DNA from: Kistimonas asteriae | GTDB lineage: Bacteria; Pseudomonadota; Gammaproteobacteria; Pseudomonadales; Endozoicomonadaceae | Assembly (NCBI RefSeq): GCF_018263925.1 | Contig: NZ_JAEVHF010000001.1 | Location: 62,001-126,000, forward strand | Direction of reading: 5' to 3' | Length of the DNA stretch: 64,000 nt | Shown here: in pieces, positions 17,281 through 24,852 of the stretch | How positions within the stretch are numbered: position 1 is the stretch's first letter | How the letters are laid out: each line of letters opens with the position of its first letter | Program-made: the position numbers and the translations under genes | The notes under the pieces: model-generated | The model's input: the letters and a program-made list of their open reading frames with translations, nothing else | The model's database searches: none | Told to the model about the DNA's origin: nothing

Positions 17281-18141
17281 TTATTGAGATTTATCTGAAA
17301 TGGTCGGTAAGAGTTGATCGCGCTGTGCTTTCAATGCCCTGATCATTTCCAACGCCACCTGTAGCGTCAGTATTTCAGAGAACTTTCGCTTAAACGGTTC
17401 AAGCCCCTCACACATCAGATCTATGCGCATCCTCTCTAAATCACTATCTGTCATTCCTCCAGAAGCATTAATTCCTAAACCAGCAAGCGTCTCTCTCAAG
17501 GTTTCAACGGCTTGGGTAATAACTTCGTGGCGATAGTTTTCTCTTTCTGCAGAATTACCCCGTGGCGTCTTTCTTGTTATGAGTGCTGATGCTGAGAACT
17601 GCTCCACTGAACCGCTGAACCGCTGAACCGCTGAACCGCTGACATTTATATTATCCGTTAACCGAATAATCTCACCGCCTAACTCATTGAGGTAATCAAC
17701 GGTGTAGGCAACCACAAATTTTTTCTGAATATTTGCCCTTCGATGAGTACGATTTTTGAATTTATCAGGCAATTCATCCCTAAGCCCATTCAAAGCCTCT
17801 CGAATTCTATCCATGCGATTCCTTTCCGCAATATTCGTTTCCTCCCTGGTCATTCCTGGAGTCCTCGCTCGTCTTCTTTGTCTTCTTCGCCTCCCAGTGA
17901 TGTTTCGACTCAACACTGATCGCTCTAAAACACCCGAAGCTTCCAACTGAAAAGCACTGCTGACTACAGTCACTTCGCTCGTCGTGCGAGCTGGCAATCC
18001 AGAGGTACCGGGTCGATCCTCAGGTAACGCAACTACGTCAACAGGCATTTCAGATGAACCATCAACTGGCCGCTCATCGTGCTCTCTCGGCGCTGCAAAT
18101 GTTGCCAGTCGGTATTCCTGAGCTGAATGAGCCCCATTCAT
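17281..18141 (-). CDS. Bacterial protein with a eukaryotic-type bHLH DNA-binding domain (candidate nucleomodulin)
   Basis: This 286-aa protein has no signal peptide. After a Pro/Ser/Glu-rich N-terminus comes an arginine cluster, GRRRRQRRRAR (83-93), resembling HIV Tat or nuclear localisation signals. Residues 99-160 match the basic helix-loop-helix pattern. The basic region has N103, E106, R107 and R109 (bHLH positions 6, 9, 10, 12, including the E-box contacting Glu and Arg). Helix 1 is DRIREALNGLRDELP with L120 and P125. After a 14-residue loop, helix 2 has K140, V143, V144, T147, Y150, L151 and L154, the canonical K..[IV][LV]..[AT]..Y[IL]..L. Position 13 is Met, so it is not class B. C-terminal helices (199-280) are unassigned. 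A tandem 8-bp repeat falls in codons 167-178. It lies tail-to-tail with jetD. Nuclear action in a host is inferred. Confidence 0.85.
   Translation of the reverse strand: MNGAHSAQEYRLATFAAPREHDERPVDGSSEMPVDVVALPEDRPGTSGLPARTTSEVTVVSSAFQLEASGVLERSVLSRNITGRRRRQRRRARTPGMTREETNIAERNRMDRIREALNGLRDELPDKFKNRTHRRANIQKKFVVAYTVDYLNELGGEIIRLTDNINVSGSAVQRFSGSVEQFSASALITRKTPRGNSAERENYRHEVITQAVETLRETLAGLGINASGGMTDSDLERMRIDLMCEGLEPFKRKFSEILTLQVALEMIRALKAQRDQLLPTISDKSQ
17607..17642 (-). repeat. 4.5-copy 8-bp tandem repeat inside the bHLH gene
   Basis: The plus strand reads (ctgaaccg)x4 followed by ctga. It lies inside the coding sequence (residues about 167-178, SGSAVQRFSGSV on the minus strand). Eight is not a multiple of three, so gain or loss of one unit shifts the frame just after the bHLH domain while leaving that domain intact. 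Confidence 0.9.
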
Positions 18142-18573
18142 GAGTGGATCACCATACGAAAATGAATATAAACAGTCGAACTAACAACCGAAGAATGGGA
18201 TTGACTAAATAGTTGCACATCCGGTCATACGGGTCAGTCAATAGCATTTTTTACATCAATATCTTTCTTCCCGTTACAACATTTTTGTTAGAAATATGAA
18301 CTAAATGACGGCATTCAAGACAAAAAAAAGGCCGCACAAGGCGGCCATAGATATGGGGTTTGAGCCACACCACCGGTGCAACCTGTCATCCCGTGACAGG
18401 CACTGGAGAAGCAACCGATGACAGGCTCAGAATAACGCGGTGCCCGACGACTGACCACCGGCTTTACGGAGTCTTACGCATAGCTGACTGCCGCATCGAA
18501 ACAGATACAAAAGACTACAAACCACACGTTCTGTAGTTTTTCAATGCAATGAATAAAGGAATTTAAACGAAGA
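18142..18573. other. Intergenic region between the tRNA array and the bHLH gene
   Basis: The part adjoining the bHLH gene (18142-18310) is A/T-rich and should contain its promoter. The part next to the tRNAs holds their terminator (18322-18346) and about 220 bp of G/C-richer trailer with no ORF. An imperfect inverted pair around ccaccggtgcaacctgtcatcccg... (18369-18465) might fold but matches no RNA I know. Confidence 0.4.
18322..18346 (-). terminator. Terminator of the tRNA-Arg array
   Basis: On the minus strand a GGCCGC stem (arms 18341-18346 and 18330-18335) with a 5-nt loop is followed by eight T residues. It lies downstream of the last tRNA gene and faces the bHLH gene. Confidence 0.85.
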
Positions 18574-18650
18574 TGGCGCGCTCGGGAGGATTCGAACCTC
18601 CGACCGCCTGGTTCGTAGCCAGGTACTCTATCCAGCTGAGCTACGAGCGC
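18574..18650 (-). tRNA. tRNA-Arg(ACG), copy 5 in transcription order
   Basis: The 77-nt cloverleaf has anticodon loop CTACGAA (anticodon ACG), T-loop GGTTCGAATCC, D-loop AGCTCAGCTGGATAGAG and an encoded CCA. The acceptor stem is GCGCTCG/CGAGCGC. Confidence 0.98.
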
Positions 18651-18695
18651 GCAAAAGATGTGACAATCGGCATTGTCAGATTGACTTGCAGAATA

Positions 18696-18772
18696 TGGCG
18701 CGTCCGGGAGGATTCGAACCTCCGACCGCCTGGTTCGTAGCCAGGTACTCTATCCAGCTGAGCTACGGACGC
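18696..18772 (-). tRNA. tRNA-Arg(ACG), copy 4
   Basis: Same body and ACG anticodon as the neighbours, CCA encoded, but with the acceptor stem GCGTCCG/CGGACGC. The compensatory changes keep the stem paired. Confidence 0.98.
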
Positions 18773-18823
18773 ACATGAACTGCAATTTCATCACACACTG
18801 CAAGATGCAATGCTTTAATGAAC

Positions 18824-18900
18824 TGGCGCGCTCGGGAGGATTCGAACCTCCGACCGCCTGGTTCGTAGCCAGGTACTCTATCCAGCTGAGCTACGAGCGC
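18824..18900 (-). tRNA. tRNA-Arg(ACG), copy 3
   Basis: 77 nt, anticodon ACG, CCA encoded, acceptor stem GCGCTCG/CGAGCGC, identical to copies 1 and 5. Confidence 0.98.
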
Positions 18901-18949
18901 GCAAAAACGGATCAGGATGATTAATATCACCCAAAAGACTGTCAGGAAA

Positions 18950-19026
18950 TGGCGCGTCCGGGAGGATTCGAACCTCCGACCGCCTGGTTCGTAGCCAGGT
19001 ACTCTATCCAGCTGAGCTACGGACGC
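18950..19026 (-). tRNA. tRNA-Arg(ACG), copy 2
   Basis: 77 nt, anticodon ACG, CCA encoded, acceptor stem GCGTCCG/CGGACGC as in copy 4. Confidence 0.98.
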
Positions 19027-19080
19027 ACATTATACTGCAGACTTGCCAGCCAATATCTTGCGATATTGCCTGAGTAAGTA

Positions 19081-19157
19081 TGGCGCGCTCGGGAGGATTC
19101 GAACCTCCGACCGCCTGGTTCGTAGCCAGGTACTCTATCCAGCTGAGCTACGAGCGC
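19081..19157 (-). tRNA. tRNA-Arg(ACG), copy 1 (promoter-proximal)
   Basis: 77 nt, anticodon ACG, CCA encoded, acceptor stem GCGCTCG/CGAGCGC. It is the first gene behind the promoter at 19177-19205. Confidence 0.98.
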
Positions 19158-19176
19158 GTTGCCTTACGGGATGCGA

Positions 19177-19205
19177 ACTATAGAGATACGCGGTGTTTGA
19201 GTCAA
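19177..19205 (-). promoter_or_regulatory. Sigma-70 promoter of the tRNA-Arg array
   Basis: On the minus strand TTGACT and TATAGT are separated by exactly 17 bp, close to consensus. The promoter sits about 20 bp upstream of the first tRNA, with a G/C-containing discriminator (TCGCATCCCG), as common for stable-RNA promoters. Confidence 0.85.
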
Positions 19206-19298
19206 TATGCGGGAAACCGAACCGCCGTCTTTTTTATGCCTCTCTTATACCGGATCAATCCGTCGCAACAGGCACGGCTTTCTCATACAATACGCGCC

Positions 19299-19664
19299 AT
19301 GAGCGAACTGATAGCACTGTTGTTGCTGATTGCCGGCATCTGGTACTGGCAAGACACGGCCATAGCCCGCGAGATCGCCCTGCGCCAATGCCGCAGGAGC
19401 TGCCGGGAACTCGGTCTGCAGTTACTCGACCAGACGGTCGAGCGAACACGCAGCCACCTGATACGAATCAACGGCGGGCCACGGGTATTGCGCCGGGAAT
19501 ACCGGTTTGAGTTCACCACCACCGGGGAACAGCGTTATGCCGGTTTCATCTGCATTGTCCGGCGGCAGGTGCAGGATCTACACCTCGACCTGCCGGGTGA
19601 GGCAAAAGATGGCCATGCAGCGCCACACCAGCTTTTCCTGCAACCCGAACAGCAAGAGCATTGA
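19299..19664 (+). CDS. DUF3301 family membrane-anchored protein
   Basis: This 121-aa protein has one N-terminal hydrophobic segment (ELIALLLLIAGIWYW) and a cytoplasmic basic domain with the family's CRRxCxxLxLQLLDQTV-like stretch and Phe/Tyr-rich strands (RREYRFEFTTTGEQRYAG). DUF3301 proteins are small, conserved in gammaproteobacteria and of unknown function. I start at ATG 19299; the frame is open further upstream only because it reads through a tRNA gene. It diverges from the tRNA array, and efpL follows 45 bp downstream. Confidence 0.85.
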   Translation: MSELIALLLLIAGIWYWQDTAIAREIALRQCRRSCRELGLQLLDQTVERTRSHLIRINGGPRVLRREYRFEFTTTGEQRYAGFICIVRRQVQDLHLDLPGEAKDGHAAPHQLFLQPEQQEH

Positions 19665-19709
19665 TACCGTCAGGCCGCACCACACGCTTTATCACAGGGA
19701 TTACTGACA

Positions 19710-20276
19710 ATGCCCAACGCAAACGAACTCAAGAAAGGCCAGATTGTTGAAATCAACGGCCACTATTACATGGTCAAGAATATCGAGTCGAAGAGCCCGT
19801 CCTCCCGCGGCGCCCAGACGCTTTACAAGGTGCGCTTCAACCAGGTGCCCGGTGGCCGCAAGTATGACGACACCTTTACCAGCAACGATATGCTGACGGA
19901 TGTCAACATGATGCGTAAGCCGGTTTCCTTCCTCTATAAGGAAGGCGACCTCTATACCTTCATGGATCAGGAAGATTACAGCCAGTACACCCTGGAAGCC
20001 TCTGCGCTGGAAGACCAGCTGCCCTATATCCAGGACGGTATGGAAGGCATCACCGCCCTGCTGGTAGACGACAGCCTTCTAGCACTGGAGCTGCCACAGT
20101 CCGTAATCATGGAAGTGGTCGAGACCAGCCCGGCCATCAAGGGCTCCACCGCGGCCGCCCGCACCAAGCCAGCCCGCATGGCCACCGGCCTGGAAGTCCA
20201 AGTGCCGGAATACCTGGAGCAGGGTGAAAACATCAAGATCAACACCGAGACCGGCAAATTCATGTCCCGGGCTTGA
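19710..20276 (+). CDS. efpL: Elongation factor P-like protein EfpL (YeiP)
   Basis: This 188-aa, three-domain EF-P paralogue binds the ribosome between the P and E sites and relieves stalling at difficult peptide bonds. It matches E. coli YeiP along its whole length: start MPNANELKKG, the domain I loop SKSPSSRGAQTLYK with arginine at position 33 (where EF-P has its modified lysine), LLALELPQSVIMEVVETSPA, and the C-terminal VQVPEYLEQGENIKI. The arginine tip and the missing standard EF-P lysine distinguish it from canonical EF-P. It lies downstream of the DUF3301 gene and may share its transcript. Confidence 0.95.
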   Translation: MPNANELKKGQIVEINGHYYMVKNIESKSPSSRGAQTLYKVRFNQVPGGRKYDDTFTSNDMLTDVNMMRKPVSFLYKEGDLYTFMDQEDYSQYTLEASALEDQLPYIQDGMEGITALLVDDSLLALELPQSVIMEVVETSPAIKGSTAAARTKPARMATGLEVQVPEYLEQGENIKINTETGKFMSRA

Positions 20277-20345
20277 TTCACTCAAAGCACAAATGCAGAA
20301 AGGAATGACCGGCAGCACCGCCGGTCCGATGGCAAGCACAGGTTG

Positions 20346-20984
20346 ATGACCGTGAACACACAAGCAATCCTACTCGACAGCCGGGCCAACGCCCGTCAAC
20401 TGAGCCACCGCCTGAAAACCTTGAAACCCTGGCAGCAGGCGGCCTTCGCCATTGCCATGGCGGAACGGGGCTGGCCTAACTTTGCCCTGTTTGCCGATAT
20501 CGCGGAATTTGGTGAGCCGGATGAAGTCCGCCATTGCCTCAATATGCTCTGGGATTTTGTGGCAGGCCATCAGTCAGCCAAGAACTTCGAGCGGCTGCTT
20601 GAAAGGCTCGACGAGCAGACACCGGATGTCGATCAGTATGATATGTATGGCGTCTATCCGGCGCTGGACGCCATTGTTGCCATCACGACGGCGGTTCAGT
20701 GCGCCATGGAACCCTCGCTGGAAGAAGCCGCCAGTACCGGCGCGCTGACCCTGGCCACGATCGGTCGGTTCATCCGCTTTCGCGAGGCCGAGGAGCTGAG
20801 CGGTACGGAGCTGGCCCAGTACATTGAAGAGCACGAACTGTTTGAAGCGCAACAGGCGTTCATCAGTGATGTGATTGATTGCCTGGAACAGGCTCCAGCA
20901 CAAAAACCCGAACTGAAGAAAACCTTAAAAGCCCTGGCGTCCAACGACAACACCAGCCACCTGGGCATCAGCCTGGACGGCTAA
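20346..20984 (+). CDS. YjaG family protein (DUF416)
   Basis: This 212-aa soluble protein of the YjaG/DUF416 family has no established function. Family landmarks are LKPWQQAAFAIAMAERGWPN near the start, a central DVDQYDMYGVYPALDAIVAI (typical YDxYGVYPAxDA motif) and an acidic helical C-terminus. I start at ATG 20346; the preceding in-frame TTG is less likely. It follows efpL by 69 bp and ends at a 12-bp-stem hairpin. Confidence 0.9.
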   Translation: MTVNTQAILLDSRANARQLSHRLKTLKPWQQAAFAIAMAERGWPNFALFADIAEFGEPDEVRHCLNMLWDFVAGHQSAKNFERLLERLDEQTPDVDQYDMYGVYPALDAIVAITTAVQCAMEPSLEEAASTGALTLATIGRFIRFREAEELSGTELAQYIEEHELFEAQQAFISDVIDCLEQAPAQKPELKKTLKALASNDNTSHLGISLDG

Positions 20985-20992
20985 CATTACAC

Positions 20993-21022
20993 CCCCGTTA
21001 TACCTTCCCGGGTATAACGGGG
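20993..21022. terminator. Hairpin between convergent genes
   Basis: A perfect 12-bp stem (ccccgttatacc / ggtataacgggg) with a 6-nt loop lies exactly between the convergent yjaG-type gene and the gene at 21023. Neither side has a T-tract, so termination is likely but not of the canonical type. Confidence 0.55.
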
Positions 21023-21625
21023 TCACCGGTACAGTCTGACCAGATTTTTCACTATCACCTCGCGAATCTGCACTACATCAATGGCAGGTACTTCAGACAG
21101 CTGAGAAACATCCAGCGTATGGAGCGTCAACGCAGGCATGCCCTGCTCAAAATCATCCAGCTCTTCCCGAACGAGTACGGGTAAAAAGTCATGACCAAGA
21201 GTCAGGTAACGGTTGACCAGCTTCTTCAAGCCTACCTGGAAAGGCACTTCCCGTGACCCTACCAACCGGTTTCTGGCAGGAATTTTCAGGTAAAGGCCTG
21301 AAGCTCCGACACACTCACCGGGAAACACCGTAATGCCTGTATCCACGACTGCATCCAGTGGCAAATCCCGAACACTGTCGTCTGAACCGTCGTCCGGCAG
21401 TAAAACCATGACGGGCTGTTCATCATTCTCGGGAATCACAAACCGGTACTGGGTATAAAGCTGCTGGTCTGCACGGGAATACAGGCAGAAGCAGCCTTCA
21501 AAGCGAGCAAGAAAATGGAGCGCAGCAGCGCGGTCGTCAATACTCCCCAGCTCCCAATCCAGCTCATCCTGCTCCAGCAGGTCCCGCCAGCTGGCATCTG
21601 CAACGGCCTCGACAGACTGACTCAT
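21023..21625 (-). CDS. Hypothetical protein, paralogue of the 8783-9328 product
   Basis: This 200-aa acidic soluble protein is homologous to the 181-aa protein at 8783-9328. Shared features include FxGCFCLYS...QLYTQYRF, VMVLLPDD, ITVFPGECVGASGLYLKIP, DFLPVL and the helical end IREVIVKNLVRLYR. Compared with its partner it has an extra acidic stretch of about 20 residues near the N-terminus (ASWRDLLEQDELDWELGSID). ATG 21625 is chosen because GGGGAGGGGGC precedes it; an ATG 36 bp further out lacks a ribosome site. No function is known to me. Both copies stand alone on the minus strand, convergent with a housekeeping gene. Confidence 0.75.
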   Translation of the reverse strand: MSQSVEAVADASWRDLLEQDELDWELGSIDDRAAALHFLARFEGCFCLYSRADQQLYTQYRFVIPENDEQPVMVLLPDDGSDDSVRDLPLDAVVDTGITVFPGECVGASGLYLKIPARNRLVGSREVPFQVGLKKLVNRYLTLGHDFLPVLVREELDDFEQGMPALTLHTLDVSQLSEVPAIDVVQIREVIVKNLVRLYR

Positions 21626-21980
21626 GCCCCCTCCCCACGGTAGCAAGATGCAACATTGCACATGTTGATAGCGTTATTATTCTCTGTCGTCCCTTATCGC
21701 ACAGACCATGCCACTGGGACTGCTTTTCTTCCGATCACACCTGGCACGACACAAAACGTTAAATCCGTCACAAAAATAGCCTGAAACCGCCTGTTTAATG
21801 TACAAATCACGCACCCAACCTGTTCCCAGCCACCGGCCTGTTGAAAGCAGAGAGCCTGGTCTGACAAAAACGGTCACCCTCCCCCCTGCCCCTCTGTGAC
21901 AGATTTATGACGGCAGCCTGACTTTCAATACCGCGACCAGCCGATATAATCCAGCCACAACTCTTCATTCGGAACCCACC
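21626..21980. other. Intergenic region
   Basis: These 355 bp lie between divergent genes (21023-21625 minus, 21981 plus). Only short frames with no recognisable similarity occur. Promoters for both sides are expected here; TATAATCC at about 21954 is a plausible -10 for the rightward gene. Confidence 0.35.
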
Positions 21981-22181
21981 ATGGATATAGCCGCCTTTGA
22001 TGACCTGATGCTAACCCTGCTGGTTCCCGGGCTTATCCTGTTCATGGCGTTTATTGTCTGGGACCTGGCCAAGCACTCCAATGCCGGCAAGTTCGGCACC
22101 CTGGTGCTTTTTGGCGTTCTGGGGCTGGGCGTATTGGGCTTTGTCATCAAGAAGCTGGTTGCCATGAACCTCGGGCTATAA
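21981..22181 (+). CDS. DUF2788 family small membrane protein
   Basis: This 66-aa protein has two transmembrane segments (LTLLVPGLILFMAFIVWDLA and LVLFGVLGLGVLGFVIKKLV). The WDLAKHSNAGKFGTLVLFGV region between and into the second helix is characteristic of DUF2788 proteins of gammaproteobacteria. Function is unknown. It stands 44 bp upstream of aidB. Confidence 0.85.
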   Translation: MDIAAFDDLMLTLLVPGLILFMAFIVWDLAKHSNAGKFGTLVLFGVLGLGVLGFVIKKLVAMNLGL

Positions 22182-22225
22182 CAAAACAATAACAACAACC
22201 CGATAGCTGAACAGGGAGCATGATC

Positions 22226-23875
22226 ATGAACAACCCCTGCAATGCCACTGAAACCCACACGGTATTCAACCAACCCCCATCACTCGAACCCTACAACCTG
22301 TTCACGACCGACACGGCGTTACGTGAAGCACTGCAACAGGCTCCCGTACAATGGGCTGAAACCCAATTAAACGACTATGGACACCTGTCCGGCCATGCGT
22401 TGTTTTCAGCCGGATTCCTTGTCAACGAAAACCTGCCACAACTGCACACCCATGACCGTTTTGGACATCGAATAGATCAGGTCGATTTTCACCCTGCCTA
22501 CCACCAGTTGATGCGAACGGCCATTGAACACGGGCTGCCCTCATCCCCGTGGCAAAAGCCACAGCCGGGCGCCCATGTCACCCGGGCAGCCATGATGTAT
22601 CTCCACAACCAGATGGAAGCCGGCAGCTGCTGCCCATTAACCATGACGTTTGCCGCGGTACCGGCCATCCGTCATCAGCCGGATATTGCAGCCCACTGGC
22701 TGCCACTGATCACGGCACGCCACTATGACTCAGGCAATAAACCCTGGTTCGAGAAACCCGGTGTCACCATCGGCATGGCCATGACAGAGAAACAGGGCGG
22801 CACGGACGTAAGGGCCAACACCACCCGTGCCCGCCCGCTTGGCCAGAGCGGTCCCGGTCGGCTGTATACATTGACCGGCCACAAGTGGTTCTGCTCGGCT
22901 CCCATGTGTGATGCGTTCCTTGTCCTGGCCCAGACCGATAAAGGACTTTCCTGCTTTCTGCTGCCACGCTGGCGTGAGGATGGCCAGCGTAACGGCATGC
23001 ATATTCAACGCCTGAAAGACAAGCTGGGGAATCGTTCCAATGCGTCCAGCGAAGTGGAATTCCGTGAGGCACATGCCTGGCTGATTGGCGAGGAGGGTCG
23101 GGGAGTCGCCACCATCATCGATATGGTGGCGCTGACCCGTTTTGACTGCATCACCGGTTCCGCCGCATTGATGCGACAGGCGGTCGCTCAGGCTGTCCAT
23201 CACTGCAGCCACCGTCAGGTCAGCGGTAAAGTGTTAACAGATCATCCGCTGATGCAGAATGTGCTGGCCGATCTGGCGCTGGAAAGTGAAGCCGCCCTGG
23301 CATTCAGCCTCCGAATCGCAAGAAGCCTGGATCACCCGGATGATCAACAGGAACAGCTGTTTTGCCGAATTGCCACGGCTATCGGCAAATACTGGGTCTG
23401 CAAACGAGCCCCGGGCCATATTAATGAAGCGCAGGAGTGTCTTGGCGGCACCGGATACGTGGAAGAATCGATCCTGCCACGCCTTTACCGGGAAGCGCCG
23501 GTGAATTCGATCTGGGAGGGCAGTGGTAACGTCCAGTGCCTGGATATCCTGCGGACCATGCAGCGTCAGCCCGGCTCACTGGGCGCGGTCTTTGCCGAAC
23601 TGGAAAAAACCGCTGGCGATGATGCTCAACTGGATCAGTGTGTCGCCACGCTGAAAAACGCCATGACCAACACCAGCGACTTCCACTACGAGGCCCGACG
23701 GCTGATCGAGAAACTGGCCATCTGTCTCCAGGCCAGTTTACTGCTGCAGGCGGGCAATGCCCTGGTGGCAGTTGCCTTCCTGCGCGCCAGACTGCAACCC
23801 GAAGGACTGGCTTATGGTACTCTCCCTAACGGTATTCCCTGCCCCCATCTGATTAAACGGGCTCGCCCTCTCTAG
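22226..23875 (+). CDS. aidB: AidB-type acyl-CoA dehydrogenase family protein
   Basis: This 549-aa flavoprotein belongs to the AidB branch of the acyl-CoA dehydrogenases. In E. coli AidB is induced by alkylation (Ada response), binds DNA and is thought to protect it from alkylating agents. Typical stretches are NLFTTDTALREAL at the start, GMAMTEKQGGTDVRANTT (FAD-site region), LTGHKWFCSAPMCDAFLVLA, and QECLGGTGYVEESILPRLYR followed by NSIWEGSGNV, which are AidB signatures. Length fits (E. coli AidB is 541 aa). The ATG at 22226 gives a better distance to AGGGAGC than the ATG 6 bp earlier. No Ada-type operator is obvious. An AraC/OGT alkyl-repair fusion lies 4 kb downstream. Confidence 0.93.
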   Translation: MNNPCNATETHTVFNQPPSLEPYNLFTTDTALREALQQAPVQWAETQLNDYGHLSGHALFSAGFLVNENLPQLHTHDRFGHRIDQVDFHPAYHQLMRTAIEHGLPSSPWQKPQPGAHVTRAAMMYLHNQMEAGSCCPLTMTFAAVPAIRHQPDIAAHWLPLITARHYDSGNKPWFEKPGVTIGMAMTEKQGGTDVRANTTRARPLGQSGPGRLYTLTGHKWFCSAPMCDAFLVLAQTDKGLSCFLLPRWREDGQRNGMHIQRLKDKLGNRSNASSEVEFREAHAWLIGEEGRGVATIIDMVALTRFDCITGSAALMRQAVAQAVHHCSHRQVSGKVLTDHPLMQNVLADLALESEAALAFSLRIARSLDHPDDQQEQLFCRIATAIGKYWVCKRAPGHINEAQECLGGTGYVEESILPRLYREAPVNSIWEGSGNVQCLDILRTMQRQPGSLGAVFAELEKTAGDDAQLDQCVATLKNAMTNTSDFHYEARRLIEKLAICLQASLLLQAGNALVAVAFLRARLQPEGLAYGTLPNGIPCPHLIKRARPL

Positions 23876-23881
23876 GCCGGT

Positions 23882-24235
23882 TCAATACCGTTCATGGCGG
23901 CCACAGCGGTAGACCTTGCCGACGATTGTGGTCGCCGTGGTACCCAAGGAGTCCGACCCACGGGTGTGGCTGACATCCTGAACCTGCACAACATCGCCGC
24001 CAAACCGGGCCGCCTCATTCCGCAACTCATTGCGGGCTCCCGCCATCAGGTTCTTATTGGAGGTGAAATCCCCGGTAAACCAGTTTCCCTGGCTGCCATA
24101 GACTTCTCCCAGATAGGTGCAACCCTCTGGCTTGGTATCAACCAGCTCAATCCGATAGGCTTCTGGTTTCAGAGTGTTGGCAGAACAGGCAACAAGCAGG
24201 AAAGAACACAGACCAACAACAACGTGTTTCAACAT
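23882..24235 (-). CDS. DUF4156 family lipoprotein
   Basis: This 117-aa protein has a lipoprotein signal (lipobox LVAC, Cys17) and a short periplasmic domain with the DUF4156 features: CTYLGEVYGSQGNWFTGDF, NLMAGARNELRNEA and GGDVVQVQD. Function is unknown; such lipoproteins are widespread in gammaproteobacteria. It converges on aidB, with 6 bp between the stops. Confidence 0.88.
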   Translation of the reverse strand: MLKHVVVGLCSFLLVACSANTLKPEAYRIELVDTKPEGCTYLGEVYGSQGNWFTGDFTSNKNLMAGARNELRNEAARFGGDVVQVQDVSHTRGSDSLGTTATTIVGKVYRCGRHERY

Positions 24236-24393
24236 GATAATTAAGGGTTCCGTACGGTATTCCGATAGAGCAGACAGCCATGAAGAAAACCGGTTTTCCC
24301 TAGAAAACCATTCCCTTACACAGCATTTACAATTTCACGGTAGTGTATGTGTAGCTTGCTTGGAATGAAAGACAATGATGTACCATCACTTTT

Positions 24394-24789
24394 TTATACG
24401 GCAATCATCTTAAAAATAACAGGAACCCACGCACTGGCCGTACCTTGCTGCGTCTCTAGTTCGACGTAAAAATACAGTCCAACATAAACCGTTGCTCCCC
24501 ATATCAATCCACCGAGATACAGAAGCCCCTTCCCCCATTTTGTCCGATAAAACCAATGCCCTAGCCATAAACAGCACAAGGCGATCATTAGCAGACCTAC
24601 AACTAACCACAATCCATAAACAGGCAGGTCACCCCCATGACTGATCAGCAAGTGTATTGGCGCCGCAAGGATGAGCGGAATATTGAGAAACAACGCCAGG
24701 AAATCACGGTCTCCGGTAAGCGTTGCAAAGAAACTGATGACCAAGACCCCTGAGCCAATCAATAAAATCGATAGAATCAGTCTTTTCAT
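24394..24789 (-). CDS. Hypothetical inner-membrane protein (four segments)
   Basis: This 131-aa hydrophobic protein has about four predicted transmembrane helices: residues 3-24, 30-48, 57-80 and 90-108. No motif identifies a family. It lies 63 bp downstream of the DUF2157-like gene on the same strand and is probably in its operon. The strand and start are supported by continuous hydrophobic periodicity, not by homology. Confidence 0.65.
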   Translation of the reverse strand: MKRLILSILLIGSGVLVISFFATLTGDRDFLALFLNIPLILAAPIHLLISHGGDLPVYGLWLVVGLLMIALCCLWLGHWFYRTKWGKGLLYLGGLIWGATVYVGLYFYVELETQQGTASAWVPVIFKMIAV

Positions 24790-24852
24790 AAGTCCTTTTG
24801 TACCTTATCAAAAGCGACTGCTTTCCCAAAATACAGCCGCACTCACACACAT

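Noticed and set aside
18574..19157. CRISPR-like array of regularly spaced repeats
   Set aside because: The 77-bp repeated units are tRNA-Arg genes with full cloverleaf pairing and encoded CCA.
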